NCBI GenBank assembly: GCA_946539765.1
Contig: CAMNHO010000015.1
Location: 1-43,923, forward strand
DNA from: UBA4312 sp002394635
Lineage (GTDB): Bacteria > Bacillota_I > Bacilli_A > Erysipelotrichales > Erysipelotrichaceae
DNA length: 43,923 nucleotides
Direction of reading: 5' to 3'
Within the stretch, counting starts at the first letter, position 1. Every line of letters starts with the position of its first letter. Under the pieces are notes generated by a model that saw nothing but the letters and a program-made list of their open reading frames with translations, was not told where the DNA came from and ran no database searches. Below are positions 24,150 through 32,066 of this stretch, piece by piece. The position numbers and the translations under genes were made by a program.

Positions 24150-24755
24150 ATGGCAATGAAACTAGTATGTTTGGATTTAGAAGGAGTATTGGTACCGGAA
24201 ATCTGGATTGCGTTCTCTAAAGCGAGCGGTATCCCGGAATTGAAACGAACAACACGGGATGAACCGGATTATGATAAATTAATGAACTGGCGTTTGGGAA
24301 TTCTCAAAGAGCATGGTCTGGGTCTAAAAGAAATCCAGGAAACCATCGCAACGATCGATCCGATTCCGGGAGCGAAAGAATTTTTGGATGAATTACGCAG
24401 TATCACACAGGTCATCATTATCAGTGATACATTTACCCAGTTTGCGACGCCATTGATGAAAAAGCTTGGATGGCCGACGATTTTCTGTAATACGTTGGAA
24501 GTTGCTGAAAACGGGGAAATTACCGGCTTTAAGATGCGGATCGAACAATCCAAGCTGACGACTGTAAAGGCATTGCACTCTATCGGTTATGAGACCATCG
24601 CCTGTGGGGACAGTTTTAATGACCTGGGAATGATCCAGTATGGAAAGAACGGCTTCTTGTTTAAAAGTACGGAACAAATCAAAAAAGACTATCCGCAAAT
24701 TCCTGCTTATGAGACATATGATGAGTTATTAGCTGCCATCAAATCCGTATTATAA
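24150..24755 (+). CDS. thrH: ThrH-type phosphoserine phosphatase/homoserine phosphotransferase
   Basis: The 201-residue HAD enzyme begins MKLVCLDLEGVLVPEIW after two residues, with the DLE (not DxD) first motif characteristic of ThrH. Further HAD motifs are IISDTFTQF and ACGDSFNDLGM. ThrH of Pseudomonas dephosphorylates phosphoserine and can transfer the phosphate to homoserine. The ATG at 24150 follows AGGAGG by 8 bases. It converges on a DUF1015 gene, a family often found with serA and serC, supporting a place in serine synthesis. Confidence 0.9.
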   Translation: MAMKLVCLDLEGVLVPEIWIAFSKASGIPELKRTTRDEPDYDKLMNWRLGILKEHGLGLKEIQETIATIDPIPGAKEFLDELRSITQVIIISDTFTQFATPLMKKLGWPTIFCNTLEVAENGEITGFKMRIEQSKLTTVKALHSIGYETIACGDSFNDLGMIQYGKNGFLFKSTEQIKKDYPQIPAYETYDELLAAIKSVL

Positions 24756-24760
24756 AATAT

Positions 24761-24789
24761 GCCATGGAGAAAAGATCCATGGCTTTTTT
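24761..24789 (+). terminator. Terminator after thrH
   Basis: GCCATGGA/TCCATGGC stem with a 7-base loop and a T6 tract. Confidence 0.9.
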
Positions 24790-24962
24790 ATAAATCATTT
24801 TAGATTCGATCACAATATAATGAAAGGATCATATATCATCGTACCCATCGTTTCGATAAAAAGAAAGTGTCTTCTGGTTTCGGGCTACGATAGGTATAGT
24901 TATGAATAAGAATGAAACCATATATATTGGTAGAAGATATTTCAAAAATATCCGAAGACTTA

Positions 24963-26216
24963 TTATTTTTCTGGTTCGATTGGATGAATAAATAAGCCAC
25001 TGCGAAGCTTTGGCTCAAACCAGGTGGATTTCGGTGGCATCAGACGTCCGGCATCCGCTACATCCATCAGTTCGGAAATGTCGGTTGGTACCATCGCAAA
25101 CGCAACAGACGCCTGTGCACTTTCCTGTACGCGTTTTTCCAGCTCCTCTAATCCGCGGATCCCGCCAATAAAGGAAATACGTGGATCCGTTCTCGGATCG
25201 TTGATGCCCAGGATTGGCCCCAGCACTTGTTGTTGCAGGCGGGATACATCCAGACGGGCAACTACATCGGTTTCATCAACCGAGACCTTATTAAAATCTA
25301 GTTTGTACCAACCTTCTTTTGTGACCATGGTCACTTGTTTTTTATGCTCGGGATGCTGCTTTTGCGAAATCGGGGTGATGGTACATACTTCCGATAATTT
25401 GTTCATATACTCATCAAAAGACAATCCGTTTAAATCGCTGACAAAACGGTTGTAGTCCATGATTTCCAGTTGGGTATCCGGAAACAGAATGCATAGAAAA
25501 TAGTTGAATTCTTCCTGACCTGTATGATCCGGGTATTGTTGGCGACGTTGGCAACCTACTCGAACAGCGCTGGCACAACGGTGATGACCATCGGCAATAT
25601 ACGTATTTGGGACCTTTTTAAATGCGTCCTCCATATTTTTTACACATTGACGGTCATTGATGACCCATACCCGTTGGCGGACACCATCTTCACTGGTAAA
25701 GTCGTATACTGGCTTATGTTTCTTTTGACTTTCGATCATCGCCTGGATGGTTTCATCTTTGCGATAGGTCAGAAAGATCGGTCCGGTCTGACAACTGGTA
25801 ATGCTGACATGATGGATCCGATCTGTTTCTTTAGCCGATACGGTATTCTCATGTTTTTTACAAATCCCGTTCAAATAATCATCGATTGAAGAAACTGCCG
25901 CCAAACCTGTTTGTATACGACCATTCATTGTCTGTTCATAAATGTAGAAACAATCCTGTGGATCTTGTATATAAATGCCTTTATCCATCTGCGCTACGAT
26001 CATGTCTCGGGCTTTTTCATATACATCCTGTGCATACATATCGTGTTCTGGGTCAAATTGTGTTTCTGGACGGTCGATATTTAAAAATGAATAAGGTCTA
26101 TCTTTCACGAATTCTCTGGCTTCCTGCCGTGAATAAACATCATAAGGAAGGGCAGCCACTTGATCTACAAATTTTTCATGTGGGCGAATGGCCCGAAAGG
26201 GTTTAATGGTTGTCAT
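24963..26216 (-). CDS. DUF1015-family protein
   Basis: The 417-residue cytoplasmic protein matches DUF1015: start TTIKPFRAIRPHEKFVDQVA, then ALPYDVYSRQEAREF, PYSFLNIDRPE, the central ADGHHRCASA motif and a C-terminal RLMPPKSTWFEPKLRSGL tail. The start at 26216 is set by GAGGTG upstream; a longer frame from 26264 runs through the promoter. The family is poorly characterised but is repeatedly found beside serine biosynthesis genes; here it faces thrH. The conserved GHHR motif suggests a catalytic or nucleotide-binding role, which is inference. Confidence 0.9.
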   Translation of the reverse strand: MTTIKPFRAIRPHEKFVDQVAALPYDVYSRQEAREFVKDRPYSFLNIDRPETQFDPEHDMYAQDVYEKARDMIVAQMDKGIYIQDPQDCFYIYEQTMNGRIQTGLAAVSSIDDYLNGICKKHENTVSAKETDRIHHVSITSCQTGPIFLTYRKDETIQAMIESQKKHKPVYDFTSEDGVRQRVWVINDRQCVKNMEDAFKKVPNTYIADGHHRCASAVRVGCQRRQQYPDHTGQEEFNYFLCILFPDTQLEIMDYNRFVSDLNGLSFDEYMNKLSEVCTITPISQKQHPEHKKQVTMVTKEGWYKLDFNKVSVDETDVVARLDVSRLQQQVLGPILGINDPRTDPRISFIGGIRGLEELEKRVQESAQASVAFAMVPTDISELMDVADAGRLMPPKSTWFEPKLRSGLFIHPIEPEK

Positions 26217-26238
26217 AGAGCACCTCGTTATGTGTATC

Positions 26239-26266
26239 ATTATAATCGAAAAGTACAGAAACACAA
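26239..26266 (-). promoter_or_regulatory. Promoter of the DUF1015 gene
   Basis: On the minus strand TTGTGT (26261-26266), 16-base spacer, TATAAT (26239-26244). Confidence 0.65.
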
Positions 26267-26284
26267 AATGATTTCATAATGGGG

Positions 26285-26307
26285 TATATATATTGTCAGT
26301 ATATATA
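26285..26307. repeat. TATATATA-N7-TATATATA element between divergent genes
   Basis: Two identical 8-base AT repeats flank TTGTCAG in the gap between the DUF1015 and macrodomain promoters. It may be an operator or simply low-complexity DNA. Confidence 0.35.
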
Positions 26308-26333
26308 GTTACAATATAGAAAACGGTACTATG

Positions 26334-26361
26334 TTGGCAAAATCGTAATGTACTATATAAA
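26334..26361 (+). promoter_or_regulatory. Promoter of the macrodomain gene
   Basis: TTGGCA (26334-26339), 16-base spacer, TATAAA (26356-26361), about 40 bases before the start codon. Confidence 0.55.
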
Positions 26362-26399
26362 TAAGAAAAGAACATGACATTTTGGAAAGGAGAAAACCA

Positions 26400-26927
26400 A
26401 TGATTCAATTTATACAGGGAGATATCACAAAAGATCATGGCGTAGAAGCCATTGTTAATGCAGCCAATACCAGTTTATTAGGAGGTGGCGGAGTGGACGG
26501 AGCAATCCATCGGGCGGCCGGCCCAAAGCTGTTAGAGGAGTGTCGTACGCTGCATGGATGCAACACCGGTGATGCTAAGATCACCGGAGCTTATCAATTG
26601 CCGTGTAAAGCAGTTATCCATACACCAGGCCCTGTCTGGCGGGGAGGCAACCATAATGAGGGGAAACTGCTGGCCTCCAGTTATCGAAGAAGCCTGGAGG
26701 TGGCCAGGGACAACGGCATCCATTCTATTGCTTTTCCATCTATATCTACCGGAGTCTATCATTTTCCACTGGAACAGGCGGCAAAAATTGCTCTATCTAC
26801 AGTGATGGACTTTCTGAAAGATCAGTCTTCCATTGAAACCGTTATCTTTGTGCTTTTTGATGCTCGTACATTACAAACATATCAGAAAGTCTATGAACAA
26901 CTACAGAAGGAGATCACAAAAGAATAG
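26400..26927 (+). CDS. Macrodomain protein (O-acetyl-ADP-ribose deacetylase type)
   Basis: The 175-residue product is a stand-alone macrodomain: IQGDIT (5-10), IVNAANTSLLGGGGVDGAIH (18-37) and AFPSISTGVYHFP, the two loops that hold ADP-ribose in MacroD/YmdB-type enzymes. It probably removes ADP-ribose or acetyl groups from ADP-ribose adducts in the cytoplasm. The ATG at 26400 is 7 bases after AAAGGAG; a TTG 18 bases upstream is less likely. No ADP-ribosyltransferase or sirtuin gene is adjacent. Followed by decayed DNA. Confidence 0.92.
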   Translation: MIQFIQGDITKDHGVEAIVNAANTSLLGGGGVDGAIHRAAGPKLLEECRTLHGCNTGDAKITGAYQLPCKAVIHTPGPVWRGGNHNEGKLLASSYRRSLEVARDNGIHSIAFPSISTGVYHFPLEQAAKIALSTVMDFLKDQSSIETVIFVLFDARTLQTYQKVYEQLQKEITKE

Positions 26928-26954
26928 ATCACAAAGATGGAAACAGTGCCCTAG

Positions 26955-27308
26955 TCAAAGTTTACGTATCCATTCAAGGATGCGTTTGTTGAAGCATTTT
27001 AAGAAATCTTTATGCAGGCATTGTCCGGTGAACTGGATACTAATTCGCAGAGGTTGAAAGCTTCTTTTTGGCAAGATGGAAGAAGTCTTATTCGAAAGAA
27101 ATCGTTATAGCTTGTAAAAAACGATGGCCGGAAGACAGATCTAAAAGATTACAAAGAGTTCGAAGATGTTATTTTCGATGGCATATAAACAGCCATTGTT
27201 TCTACCAATGAATCTATGTCGGAGAAAAATAAGGTCTACGAAATGAAAGAAAAAGAGAAGAATTCTCGTATCCATAATGAATTGACCATCGTATTTTATT
27301 CCGTTTGA
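26955..27308 (+). pseudogene. Possible decayed coding remnant
   Basis: In one plus-strand frame this stretch reads as protein-like sequence (YPFKDAFVEAF, EIFMQALSGELDTNSQRLKA, TDLKDYKEFEDVIFDGI, SEKNKVYEMKEKEKNSRI) interrupted by three stop codons, at 27000, 27108 and 27186. There is no start codon or ribosome binding site. The Lys/Glu-rich composition is like an ordinary cytoplasmic protein. It may be the remains of a gene lost between the macrodomain and HEPN-CBS genes. The family is not recognised, and a chance open frame is not excluded. Confidence 0.35.
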
Positions 27309-27354
27309 GAAGGAATAGATGTTTACAGAACAGGGTGCATACGGGATATTTTTT

Positions 27355-27363
27355 CATGGTATA
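27355..27363 (+). promoter_or_regulatory. Extended -10 promoter of the HEPN-CBS operon
   Basis: TGGTATAAT (27355-27363) is an extended -10 element about 24 bases before the start codon; no good -35 hexamer is visible, as allowed for this promoter class. Confidence 0.6.
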
Positions 27364-27386
27364 ATGGGATGAAAAGAGGAATGTAT

Positions 27387-28082
27387 ATGGGATTGACAAC
27401 AACGGAATTCATGGATCTGTGTAAAAAGTTTGAAACGCTGTTCCGTGATAAATACAATTATACGAAAACCAGGCCAGGGCCGTTTACTGTATTCTGTGAA
27501 ACGGAAACCTATCGTTCTTACTGGAAGGATATGCGATCGATTGCTAATATCCGTAATGTGATTGCACATAGTGATCTGGATGTAGACGGAGATGAGGGCA
27601 TTGTGGTTGCTGAACGGACGATGAGGGTGCTAAAGGATGTGATCGAGCTGCTGGAAAATCCTCCTTTGGTAGAGGATGTATTTATTCGTAACATGAAGTA
27701 TGTAAAGATCGAAGATTCTGTCAGTCAGACCATTGCTTATATGACCAGACACTCTATTACACATATGCCGGTATTGGATAAGACTAGAAACCTGATTGGG
27801 GTATTCAGTGAAAATACGATCTTTACCCGTTTGGATCGGGAAGAAATCGTAGTCATTGATGTAGCAGAGACATTGGAATCATATCGTGACTATTTGCCAA
27901 TTGACTGCCATAAAGGTGAGTATTTTGGATTTATCGGACTGCAGGAAACCCTGGATACCGCAAAAGATCTGTTTAATCAACGGAATGAGGAGGGAAAGAG
28001 ACTGGTCTTACTATATGTAACCAAAACCGGTCGTAAAGATCAGCCGGTATTAGGGGTCTTATCCCCATATGATCTGATATAG
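27387..28082 (+). CDS. HEPN-like domain fused to a CBS pair
   Basis: The 231-residue protein has an all-helical N-terminal domain (about 4-98) with the motif RNVIAHS at 56-62, which fits the R-N-x3-H catalytic signature of HEPN domains (Arg56, His61). After a linker come two CBS-type repeats (about 103-230; KYVKIEDSVSQTIAYMTRHS, MPVLDKTRNLIGVFSE, then DQPVLGVLSPYDLI). HEPN proteins are often ribonucleases or nucleotide-transfer partners, and CBS pairs sense adenine nucleotides, so ligand-controlled RNA cleavage is a plausible but untested role. The ATG at 27387 is 7 bases after GAGG; earlier in-frame ATGs overlap that site. First gene of a three-gene operon. Confidence 0.7.
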   Translation: MGLTTTEFMDLCKKFETLFRDKYNYTKTRPGPFTVFCETETYRSYWKDMRSIANIRNVIAHSDLDVDGDEGIVVAERTMRVLKDVIELLENPPLVEDVFIRNMKYVKIEDSVSQTIAYMTRHSITHMPVLDKTRNLIGVFSENTIFTRLDREEIVVIDVAETLESYRDYLPIDCHKGEYFGFIGLQETLDTAKDLFNQRNEEGKRLVLLYVTKTGRKDQPVLGVLSPYDLI

Positions 28083-28093
28083 AAAGGGAAAGC

Positions 28094-28591
28094 ATGAAGG
28101 AGATTTTTGAAAGAACAAGTGTGCGATCGTATATGACGAAAAAGGTTGAAGATGAAAAAATACAAGCATTGTTGAAAGCGGCGATGGCTGCGCCTTCCGC
28201 CGGCAATCAACAGCCCTGGGAATTTTATGTGGTAAAAAACAAGGAGACGATCCAAAGTCTGGCAAAGGTCAGTCCCTATGCCGGTTGTGCAGCTAAAGCG
28301 CCGGTGGTGCTGGTCCCTTGTTATAGAAGCCGGGATCTGTTGTTTCCGGAATATGCACAGATCGATCTGAGCATTGCCTGTGAAAACATTTTACTGGAAG
28401 CTGTATCACAAAACCTGGGAGCAGTCTGGCTGGGAATCGCTCCCATCCGTGAGCGTATGGAAAAAACAGCAGAGGTATTGAACCTGCCGGATCATTTAAA
28501 AGCTTTTGCACTTCTTCCTGTAGGATATCCTGCGAAGCAGGAAAAGCCACAGAATCGTTTTGATCTTGAAAGGATCCATGTGATCGTATGA
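28094..28591 (+). CDS. Nitroreductase-family flavoprotein
   Basis: The 165-residue protein has the FMN-binding ERTSVRSYMTKKVED start, the APSAGNQQPWEFYVV loop (34-48) and the C-terminal LLPVGYPAKQEKP motif. It should be an NAD(P)H-dependent flavin enzyme acting on nitro or quinone compounds. It begins 11 bases after the HEPN-CBS gene and overlaps the following membrane-protein gene by 4 bases, so all three are one transcript. It is more canonical than the two nitroreductases near 7 kb. Confidence 0.92.
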   Translation: MKEIFERTSVRSYMTKKVEDEKIQALLKAAMAAPSAGNQQPWEFYVVKNKETIQSLAKVSPYAGCAAKAPVVLVPCYRSRDLLFPEYAQIDLSIACENILLEAVSQNLGAVWLGIAPIRERMEKTAEVLNLPDHLKAFALLPVGYPAKQEKPQNRFDLERIHVIV

Positions 28592-29064
28592 AACAATATG
28601 TAAAACTTTTACCATTTCCTTTATTCACGTATATGATCATTGCTACAATGACTGCATTGGTTTATGCGACGAACTCTCCCTGGATCCATGTGTGCCTGGG
28701 TTTTTTACCATTCTTTTTCACACTAGGACTGCTTGTGGCTATATCGACGTTGATACATCCTTATTGGGCAACAAAAAAGCTTGCACTGACCAGTTTGATC
28801 GTGAAGCTGATCAATGTTCCGGCTTATGTATTTATTGTTGGTGTGATCGTGGAGGGTGCTTCCTCTTTGCAGAATCAGTTATGGAACCTTTTATTTGCAG
28901 CTTTGCTGGCTAGTCTGCTTCAGACAGGGCTATATGCAATGGCCGGGATCCGGAAGGCAAAACAAGAAAAAAGGATTGAAAGAGAGTTTTTATATGTTTT
29001 TTCTTCCTTTTTACTGGTAGTGGATATCGTAGCTGCCATCCTTTTATACAATAAGTGTAAATAG
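28588..29064 (+). CDS. Multi-span membrane protein, 158 aa, unknown
   Basis: About five hydrophobic segments (roughly 9-27, 34-56, 66-90, 98-120 and 132-154), with positively charged loops such as RKAKQEKRIERE. It overlaps the nitroreductase gene by ATGA, so it is translationally coupled. No transporter signature is recognised. It may anchor or cooperate with the HEPN-CBS or nitroreductase proteins; this rests only on the operon. No clear terminator follows before the GH32 promoter. Confidence 0.75.
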   Translation: MKQYVKLLPFPLFTYMIIATMTALVYATNSPWIHVCLGFLPFFFTLGLLVAISTLIHPYWATKKLALTSLIVKLINVPAYVFIVGVIVEGASSLQNQLWNLLFAALLASLLQTGLYAMAGIRKAKQEKRIEREFLYVFSSFLLVVDIVAAILLYNKCK

Positions 29065-29067
29065 TTC

Positions 29068-29095
29068 TTGTGCTTTAATGGAAACCATGTATAAT
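29068..29095 (+). promoter_or_regulatory. GH32 promoter with palindromic operator in the spacer
   Basis: TTGTGC (29068-29073), 16-base spacer, TATAAT (29090-29095). The spacer holds the palindrome ATGG-AAA-CCAT (29078-29088), well placed for a repressor. Confidence 0.6.
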
Positions 29096-29127
29096 CAATC
29101 ACGTTACGAAAAAAGAGGAAGCAATTT

Positions 29128-30648
29128 ATGAAAGTGAATCAAAAATATAAACAACGTTATCATGCCAATGTTCCGTCTGGCTGGTCCAACGACCCGAACG
29201 GTATGATCTACTATAACGGACAAGCGCACCTGTTTTATCAACACTACCCGTTTGCCGCGAAATGGGGCATTATGCACTGGGGACATTTTGTGACAGAGGA
29301 TTTTGTAAAATGGAAGAGTCTGCCGATAGCCCTGGAGCCAAAGGAACCGTATGAAGCAGAATGTGGCTGCTGTTCCGGCAGTGCCATTGAAGTAGACGGA
29401 AAACTGTATTTGATGTATACAGCTGCACAGATGAACCTGCAAAGACAATGCCTGGCTTACAGTGAAGATGGTGTTCACTTTACCAAGGTAGATACCAATC
29501 CGATCTTAGCACCACAGGAAGTATCAGATGAGATTTTGCCGTCCGATTTCCGAGATCCAAAAGTCTTCGTGAAAGATGGGCAGTATTACTGCCTGGCTGG
29601 TACACGGATCATTGATGAAAAGGATGTGGAAAAGCGTCAGAATTTGCCGATATCTTACCAACAGGATGTACATGTGTCCAATGTGGTCGGTACCGATGAA
29701 GCCAAAGGTTATGGAAACATGGTTTTGTTAAAAGGGAAAGATCTGTATCATTGGGAATATGTGGGAAAACTGATGGATATCCAGGATGAATTCCCGGCGG
29801 AGTTCTTTGCGCTGAATGGTGTTTATGAATGTCCGGATTATTTTGAAGTGGATGACCAGGAATTTGTGATTGCCAGTCCACAATTCTTACCGCAGATGAG
29901 CCATGAATATGAAAACGTTCATTCTTGTATCTATATTAATGGAACATTGGATTTCCAAACCGGGCATCTGGACATGAAAAATATTGCTGAGATTGACAGT
30001 GGGTTCGATTTCTATGCGCCACAGACGTTGTTGATGCCGGATGGCCGTCGTATCATGATAGCTTGGAAAGATATGTGGAACCGGACCTATCCAACAGAAT
30101 CAGATCAGTGGATCGGCAGTTATACCTTGCCAAGGGAGTTGTATGGCAAAGAAGGAAAACTGATCCAGAAACCGGTTCGTGAGATTGAAAACTATTATCA
30201 GAATGAAGTGACTTACGAAGACATCGATCTGAATGGAACTTTATCCTTAGAAGGGATCCAAGGCTCTTGTATCGAATTGAAAGTGGTTTTCGATTGTAAA
30301 GAGGCCTTGAAAACAGGATTGAAATTGTTTAAAGGCAGTCAGCATGAAACCTTGCTCTATTATGATGCACAAACGGAGTCGGTTGTCTTTGACCGTTCTA
30401 TATCTGGTGCTGAAATTGGCGGCATTGAAGCCAATACCTCAATACGTACATGTAAAATAGAAAAGGAAGAGCATTTGACAATGCAATGTTTTCTGGATAT
30501 GACCAGCCTGGAGGTTTTTATCAATGATGGTATTCGTACAATGACAGGAAATGTCTATCCGGATCTTCAGCACGATGTACAGATTGAATTCTTCAGTGAA
30601 GGAAATAGTACGATCCTGTCAGTTGAAAAACATGATATTATCATTTAA
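29128..30648 (+). CDS. GH32 beta-fructosidase (sucrose-6-phosphate hydrolase type)
   Basis: The 506-residue enzyme has the GH32 five-bladed propeller followed by a C-terminal beta-sandwich. Catalytic residues are the nucleophile Asp22 in WSNDPNG, transition-state Asp143 in FRDPK and acid/base Glu234 in YECPDYF. There is no signal peptide, so it acts inside the cell on sucrose, sucrose-6-phosphate or short fructo-oligosaccharides that have been imported. No PTS or ABC sugar importer and no LacI repressor gene is adjacent. An AAGAGGAAG site precedes the ATG. A second GH32 lies 3 kb downstream. Confidence 0.93.
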   Translation: MKVNQKYKQRYHANVPSGWSNDPNGMIYYNGQAHLFYQHYPFAAKWGIMHWGHFVTEDFVKWKSLPIALEPKEPYEAECGCCSGSAIEVDGKLYLMYTAAQMNLQRQCLAYSEDGVHFTKVDTNPILAPQEVSDEILPSDFRDPKVFVKDGQYYCLAGTRIIDEKDVEKRQNLPISYQQDVHVSNVVGTDEAKGYGNMVLLKGKDLYHWEYVGKLMDIQDEFPAEFFALNGVYECPDYFEVDDQEFVIASPQFLPQMSHEYENVHSCIYINGTLDFQTGHLDMKNIAEIDSGFDFYAPQTLLMPDGRRIMIAWKDMWNRTYPTESDQWIGSYTLPRELYGKEGKLIQKPVREIENYYQNEVTYEDIDLNGTLSLEGIQGSCIELKVVFDCKEALKTGLKLFKGSQHETLLYYDAQTESVVFDRSISGAEIGGIEANTSIRTCKIEKEEHLTMQCFLDMTSLEVFINDGIRTMTGNVYPDLQHDVQIEFFSEGNSTILSVEKHDIII

Positions 30649-30672
30649 CAGCTGATTTTCAGCTGTTTTTTT
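30647..30672 (+). terminator. Terminator after the first GH32 gene
   Basis: AACAGCTG/CAGCTGTT stem, ATTTT loop, T7 tract; the stem overlaps the stop codon. Confidence 0.9.
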
Positions 30673-30720
30673 GTTTTGTGAGAAAGTATCCAGATTGTAA
30701 ACGATATCATCCTGGTTTAT

Positions 30721-30749
30721 TTGACAAGTGTGGACAGACAACATAGAAT
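30721..30749 (+). promoter_or_regulatory. Strong promoter of the secreted 3D-domain gene
   Basis: Consensus TTGACA (30721-30726), 17-base spacer, TAGAAT (30744-30749). Confidence 0.75.
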
Positions 30750-30793
30750 AGCCGACATGTACACTTTTTTTAAGTGGCATGGAGGTATTTTTT

Positions 30794-31219
30794 ATGAAAA
30801 GAATATTTAAAGTATTATGGATAGATTTATGCTTTCTATGTATGGTCATGCCGGTCAATGCCAAGGAGGATGGAATCGGCTTTCTATGTGAACTGGCTGA
30901 ATGGTATAATGCCCCATTGGAAGATTGTCTGACAGTTCAGAAAGGAACGATAGAAGGTCCCAGCGGAAAAGAAACCTATTATAACCTGGATATGTCTTCC
31001 ATCGTTCAACGCCTGGAAAATATGGGCGTGGAAGGATCATATTGGGTCCGACAGGACGGTGTGAAGATGTATGGTCAATATGTGATGGTTGCTGCTAATT
31101 TGGATCTTCGTCCCTTAGGAACGGTTCTGCCGACGAGTCTTGGTTTAGGAATCGTCTGTGATACCGGTGGATTTGCGTCAGCCAACCCGACTCAACTGGA
31201 TATTGCGGTAACTTGGTAA
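30794..31219 (+). CDS. Secreted 3D-domain (double-psi barrel) protein
   Basis: The 141-residue protein has a signal peptide (MKRIFKVLWIDLCFLCMVMP then VNA, cleavage near residue 23) and a C-terminal 3D-like domain: YVMVAANLDLRPLGTVL, CDTGGFA (Asp123) and QLDIAVTW (Asp136), the aspartates that name the 3D family. Such domains occur in cell-wall hydrolases and RlpA/stationary-phase proteins, so it may bind or cut peptidoglycan. The ATG at 30794 is 8 bases after GGAGG. It has a strong promoter of its own and sits between the two GH32 genes without evident functional link. Confidence 0.8.
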   Translation: MKRIFKVLWIDLCFLCMVMPVNAKEDGIGFLCELAEWYNAPLEDCLTVQKGTIEGPSGKETYYNLDMSSIVQRLENMGVEGSYWVRQDGVKMYGQYVMVAANLDLRPLGTVLPTSLGLGIVCDTGGFASANPTQLDIAVTW

Positions 31220-31242
31220 CAAGGTTTTACACAATCCTTTCT

Positions 31243-31270
31243 TTGGAAAAACCTGAATTCTTTGTATAAT
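31243..31270 (+). promoter_or_regulatory. Promoter of the HAD-GH32 operon
   Basis: TTGGAA (31243-31248), 16-base spacer, TATAAT (31265-31270). Confidence 0.6.
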
Positions 31271-31301
31271 AGAATAGAAGATTGTGGAAAGGAAATCATT
31301 T

Positions 31302-32066
31302 ATGAAAAAAGTATTTGCGTCGGATTTTGACGGCACCTTGTATTTTTATAAAGCGGATGTGAAACTACCACCGGAATCAGTAGAAAAGATCAATGAATAT
31401 CAGAAGGCCGGGCATAAATTCGGACTATGCACAGGTCGTCAGATTGGTGGATTGACCCCGTTTATCACCGGATTCTTCGATCCGGATTTTACTATTACAA
31501 GTACCGGAGCCAATATTTGCGGACCGAATTATCAGGGTATTGTACAAAAAAGTATTGATTTTGATATTGCCGAAGCTGTGGCAGAGGAATATCATGCCAA
31601 AGGACACAAGGTAAGCATCGATATCGATGGTGTCATCAATGTATATGAGGAAATGGATTATCCAGGAGAATATAATGTCATCTCCAATATGGCCACTGCC
31701 CCTAAGGGTATGGTGTTCGGCATCGGTATCCATTGTGAAACGCTGGAAGAAGCCGCTTCTATTGCCAAGAGCATCAACGACCGGTTTGGAGATCGTGTCA
31801 ATGCATTCCAGAATGTGATTGAAGTGGATCTTGCTCCGAAGGGATGTTCAAAAGGTCTGGCCATTTCAGAGATCCGGAAGTATTATGGGGACTGTCGTAT
31901 TTACGGGATCGGAGATTCGATCAATGACTTGCCGTTGATCGAAGCGGCAGATGTCTCTTATACATTCCCTTATGCGCCACCGGAAGTACAAGAAAAAGCT
32001 ACCAAAATTGTTGACACGATCGTGGAAGCTCTGGAAGATAGTATGCAGGATCCAATTGATGAATAG
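31302..32066 (+). CDS. HAD-superfamily Cof-type sugar phosphatase
   Basis: About 254 residues. Motif I is SDFDGTL (Asp8, Asp10) near the N-terminus, with a cap domain in the middle and GIGDSINDLPLIEAA near the end, the pattern of class IIB (Cof) phosphatases, which act on sugar phosphates and related metabolites. The ATG at 31302 follows AAAGGA. It overlaps the start of the second GH32 gene by 8 bases, so it likely belongs to the same sugar pathway, perhaps relieving sugar-phosphate build-up. Confidence 0.9.
   Translation: MKKVFASDFDGTLYFYKADVKLPPESVEKINEYQKAGHKFGLCTGRQIGGLTPFITGFFDPDFTITSTGANICGPNYQGIVQKSIDFDIAEAVAEEYHAKGHKVSIDIDGVINVYEEMDYPGEYNVISNMATAPKGMVFGIGIHCETLEEAASIAKSINDRFGDRVNAFQNVIEVDLAPKGCSKGLAISEIRKYYGDCRIYGIGDSINDLPLIEAADVSYTFPYAPPEVQEKATKIVDTIVEALEDSMQDPIDE

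Noticed and set aside
24790..24962. TATAAT near 24818 followed by a 29-codon frame, and a leftward open frame over 24836-25018
   Set aside because: The short frame starts within the -10-like element and has no ribosome binding site; the leftward frame is out of phase with the DUF1015 gene end. Both look like chance.
26400..29064. Macrodomain plus HEPN-CBS region as a DarTG- or HepT/MntA-type toxin-antitoxin system
   Set aside because: No DarT-like ADP-ribosyltransferase and no nucleotidyltransferase gene is present, and the genes are separated by decayed DNA and independent promoters.
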